This document shows positions 62,343-64,000 of a stretch of 64,000 nucleotides of DNA, piece after piece. Source of the DNA: Streptomyces sp. NBC_01431. GTDB taxonomy: Bacteria > Actinomycetota > Actinomycetes > Streptomycetales > Streptomycetaceae. The position numbers and the translations under genes were made by a program. Where the stretch lies: contig NZ_CP109496.1 of the NCBI RefSeq assembly GCF_036231355.1, positions 2,852,001-2,916,000 on the forward strand, in the 5' to 3' direction. Numbering within the stretch: the stretch's first letter is position 1; each line of letters starts with the position of its first letter. The notes under the pieces are model-generated. The model ran no database searches. It was not told the origin of the DNA and saw only the letters and a program-made list of their open reading frames with translations.

Positions 62343-64000
62343 TCAAGAGGTCGCCTCGTCGTCTCCGCCAGGCGTCTCACCTGCGCAGATGGCCAGGACA
62401 TCGGTGCCGAAGCGGTCCAGCTTGCGGGCGCCGACGCCGGAGATCACCGCGAGCTCGTGGCCACTGGAGGGCACGGCCTCCGCGATCGCCATGAGCGTCT
62501 TGTCCGTGAAGATCACGTACGGCGGCATGCCCAGCTCCTTCGCCTGGTGGGAGCGCCAGTCGCGGAGCCGCTCGTACAGCGCCTCGTCCATGTCCGAGGG
62601 GCAGTCCTCGCAGCGCATCAGCTTCATCTCGCCGGCTTCGGTGAGTGTTTTCCCGCACACCCGGCACAGCACCGGCCCCCGGCGGGTGCGCTTGCGGGCG
62701 GCGGGGCCGCGCTCGATGCCGCCCGCGCCACCCGCCACCGAGCGTGCCCCGCGACCCGCCGAGCCCGGCCGCAGGCCGTTGAGGAAGCGGCTGGCGCGGC
62801 GGGAGGCCCGGCCCCCGGGAGAGCGCGAGAGCGACCAGGACAGCGCGAGGTGGACCCGGGCGCGGGTGACGCCGACGTACAGCAGCCGGCGCTCCTCCTC
62901 GACCTGTTCGTCCGTCTTGGCGTACGTGATCGGCATCATGCCCTCGGTGAGGCCGACCAGGAACACGGCGTCCCACTCCAGGCCCTTGGCCGCGTGCAGC
63001 GAGGCGAGGGTGACGCCCTCGACGGTCGGGGCGTGCTGGGCGGCGGCGCGCTCGTCGAGCTCGGCCACCAGGTCGGAGAGGGTCGCGCCCGGCTTGGCCC
63101 GCTCGTAGTCCTCGGCGAGGCGGACCAGGGCGGCAAGCGACTCCCACTTGTCGCGGACGGCTCCCGAGCCCGCCGGGGCCACGGCCGTCCAGCCCTTGGT
63201 GCCGAGCACCGCCCGCACCTGGGACGGAAGGTCCACGGCGTCATCCAGCAGCGAGTCGTTGCCCCCGGCGCGGGCGGCGCCGCGCAGGGCGATGCCGGCC
63301 TCCCTGACCTCGGGCCGCTCGAAGAACCGCTCGGCGCCACGCAGCTGGTAGGCCACGCCCGCGTCCGCGAGGGCCTGCTCGTAGATCTCGGACTGGGCGT
63401 TGATGCGGTAGAGCACGGCGATCTGGCCGGCCGAGACCCCGGAGGCGATGAGGTCGCGGATGCGCCGGGCGACGCCCTCGGCCTCGGCGGGCTCGTCGCC
63501 GTACTCCGTATAGACCGGCTCGGGCCCCGCCTCGCGCTGTGAGACCAGTTCGAGCCGGTGCTCGGCGGCGCGGCCGCTCGCCTGGCCGAGCAGCCCGTTG
63601 GCGAGGTGCACCACCTGGGGGGTGGAGCGGTAGTCCCGCACCAGCTTCACCACGGTCGCGCCCGGGTGGCGGGTGCGGAAGTTCAGCAGGTGGTCGGGGG
63701 TGGCGCCGGTGAAGGAGTAGATGGTCTGGCTGGCGTCGCCGACGACGCACAGGTTGTCCCGCTCGCCCAGCCACAGTTCCAGGAGGCGCTGCTGGAGGGG
63801 GCTGACGTCCTGGTACTCGTCCACCACGAAGTGCTGGTACTGGCGGCGGATCTGGTCCGCGATGTCGTGCCGGTCCTGGAGCACGCCGACCGTGAGCAGC
63901 AGCACGTCCTCGAAGTCGATCACGCCGCGGTCCTGTTTGAGCTGCTCGTACATCGCGTAGATCTGGGCGATCTCGGCTGGGTCGCGGGGCGCGTCCCGGT
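62343..64000 (-). CDS. uvrD2: ATP-dependent DNA helicase UvrD2 (N-terminus outside window)
   Basis: The C-terminal 551 residues are present; the frame stays open to the right edge. SF1A motifs: VVDEYQDVSPLQQ (II), GDASQTIYSFTG (III), VRDYRSTPQVV (IV), HAAKGLEWDAVFLVGL (V) and RLLYVGVTRAR (VI). After these come a four-Cys zinc element (CRVCG, CEDCP) and an HRDC domain (about the last 80 residues), the UvrD2 architecture. Neighbouring wblC matches the conserved actinobacterial order. Confidence 0.95.
   Translation of the reverse strand, partial: RDAPRDPAEIAQIYAMYEQLKQDRGVIDFEDVLLLTVGVLQDRHDIADQIRRQYQHFVVDEYQDVSPLQQRLLELWLGERDNLCVVGDASQTIYSFTGATPDHLLNFRTRHPGATVVKLVRDYRSTPQVVHLANGLLGQASGRAAEHRLELVSQREAGPEPVYTEYGDEPAEAEGVARRIRDLIASGVSAGQIAVLYRINAQSEIYEQALADAGVAYQLRGAERFFERPEVREAGIALRGAARAGGNDSLLDDAVDLPSQVRAVLGTKGWTAVAPAGSGAVRDKWESLAALVRLAEDYERAKPGATLSDLVAELDERAAAQHAPTVEGVTLASLHAAKGLEWDAVFLVGLTEGMMPITYAKTDEQVEEERRLLYVGVTRARVHLALSWSLSRSPGGRASRRASRFLNGLRPGSAGRGARSVAGGAGGIERGPAARKRTRRGPVLCRVCGKTLTEAGEMKLMRCEDCPSDMDEALYERLRDWRSHQAKELGMPPYVIFTDKTLMAIAEAVPSSGHELAVISGVGARKLDRFGTDVLAICAGETPGGDDEATS

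Overview
The window is a stretch of Streptomyces core chromosome. The evidence is very high GC, GTG/TTG starts, a complete DasR/das GlcNAc-chitobiose locus with dre operators, nrdAB behind a cobalamin riboswitch, sigR-rsrA, wblC, and initiator tRNAs without encoded CCA. Gene order broadly follows the SCO5188-SCO5239 segment of S. coelicolor as I remember it, with two clear differences: an extra five-gene operon between nagB and dasD, and a very short nrdB-def interval. No phage, IS element or CRISPR array is visible.

Region 1 (1-14.3 kb) is aminosugar sensing and use. It holds a PdtaS-like sensor kinase (cut by the left edge), nagB, then the leftward das genes dasA-dasB-dasC-dasD (chito-oligosaccharide ABC importer plus intracellular GH3 hexosaminidase), with the repressor gene dasR divergent from dasA. 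Six dre-type sites are readable (1286, 1617, 8018, 13133, 13157, 13324). Between nagB and dasD lies a tightly coupled operon (phytanoyl-CoA-type dioxygenase, unknown protein with a DSDS motif, fold-III PLP decarboxylase, GNAT acetyltransferase, MFS exporter). It looks like a small biosynthesis, protection and export cassette, and a dre site sits in its leader.

Region 2 (14.4-21.6 kb) holds a DUF3311-SSS symporter pair, a Uma2-family protein, paired NrdR-like boxes plus a B12 riboswitch before nrdA-nrdB (class Ia ribonucleotide reductase), and def. Region 3 (21.6-31.9 kb) holds a TPR protein, two coupled membrane HD/HD-GYP proteins, sigR-rsrA with an autoregulatory sigma-R promoter, an alpha/beta hydrolase, an SRAP DNA-crosslink protein, a membrane metalloprotease, aroA, rsgA and a guanidinium-type SMR exporter.

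Region 4 (31.9-42.4 kb) holds a peptide/nickel-type ABC importer with a fused double ATPase, a TetR regulator carrying four perfect 42-bp repeats in frame, hisN, a CBS protein, and a catalase with a divergent Fur-family regulator. Region 5 (42.5-53.9 kb) holds two identical initiator tRNAs flanking a SEL1-repeat protein, a UPF0182 membrane protein, a PPA1309 protein, a PDZ-Lon protease, a 56-residue membrane peptide, moaE with a 53-bp tandem repeat at its end, an SDR epimerase, a DUF2342 metallohydrolase and a Nudix enzyme.

Region 6 (54-64 kb) holds three AIM24-domain proteins (one fused to TerD), a YgjP-like metallopeptidase, a ThiF/E1-like protein, an AarF/UbiB kinase, small proteins, wblC (whiB7) with a roughly 640-nt leader carrying a leader ORF and attenuator, and the 3' part of uvrD2, cut by the right edge.
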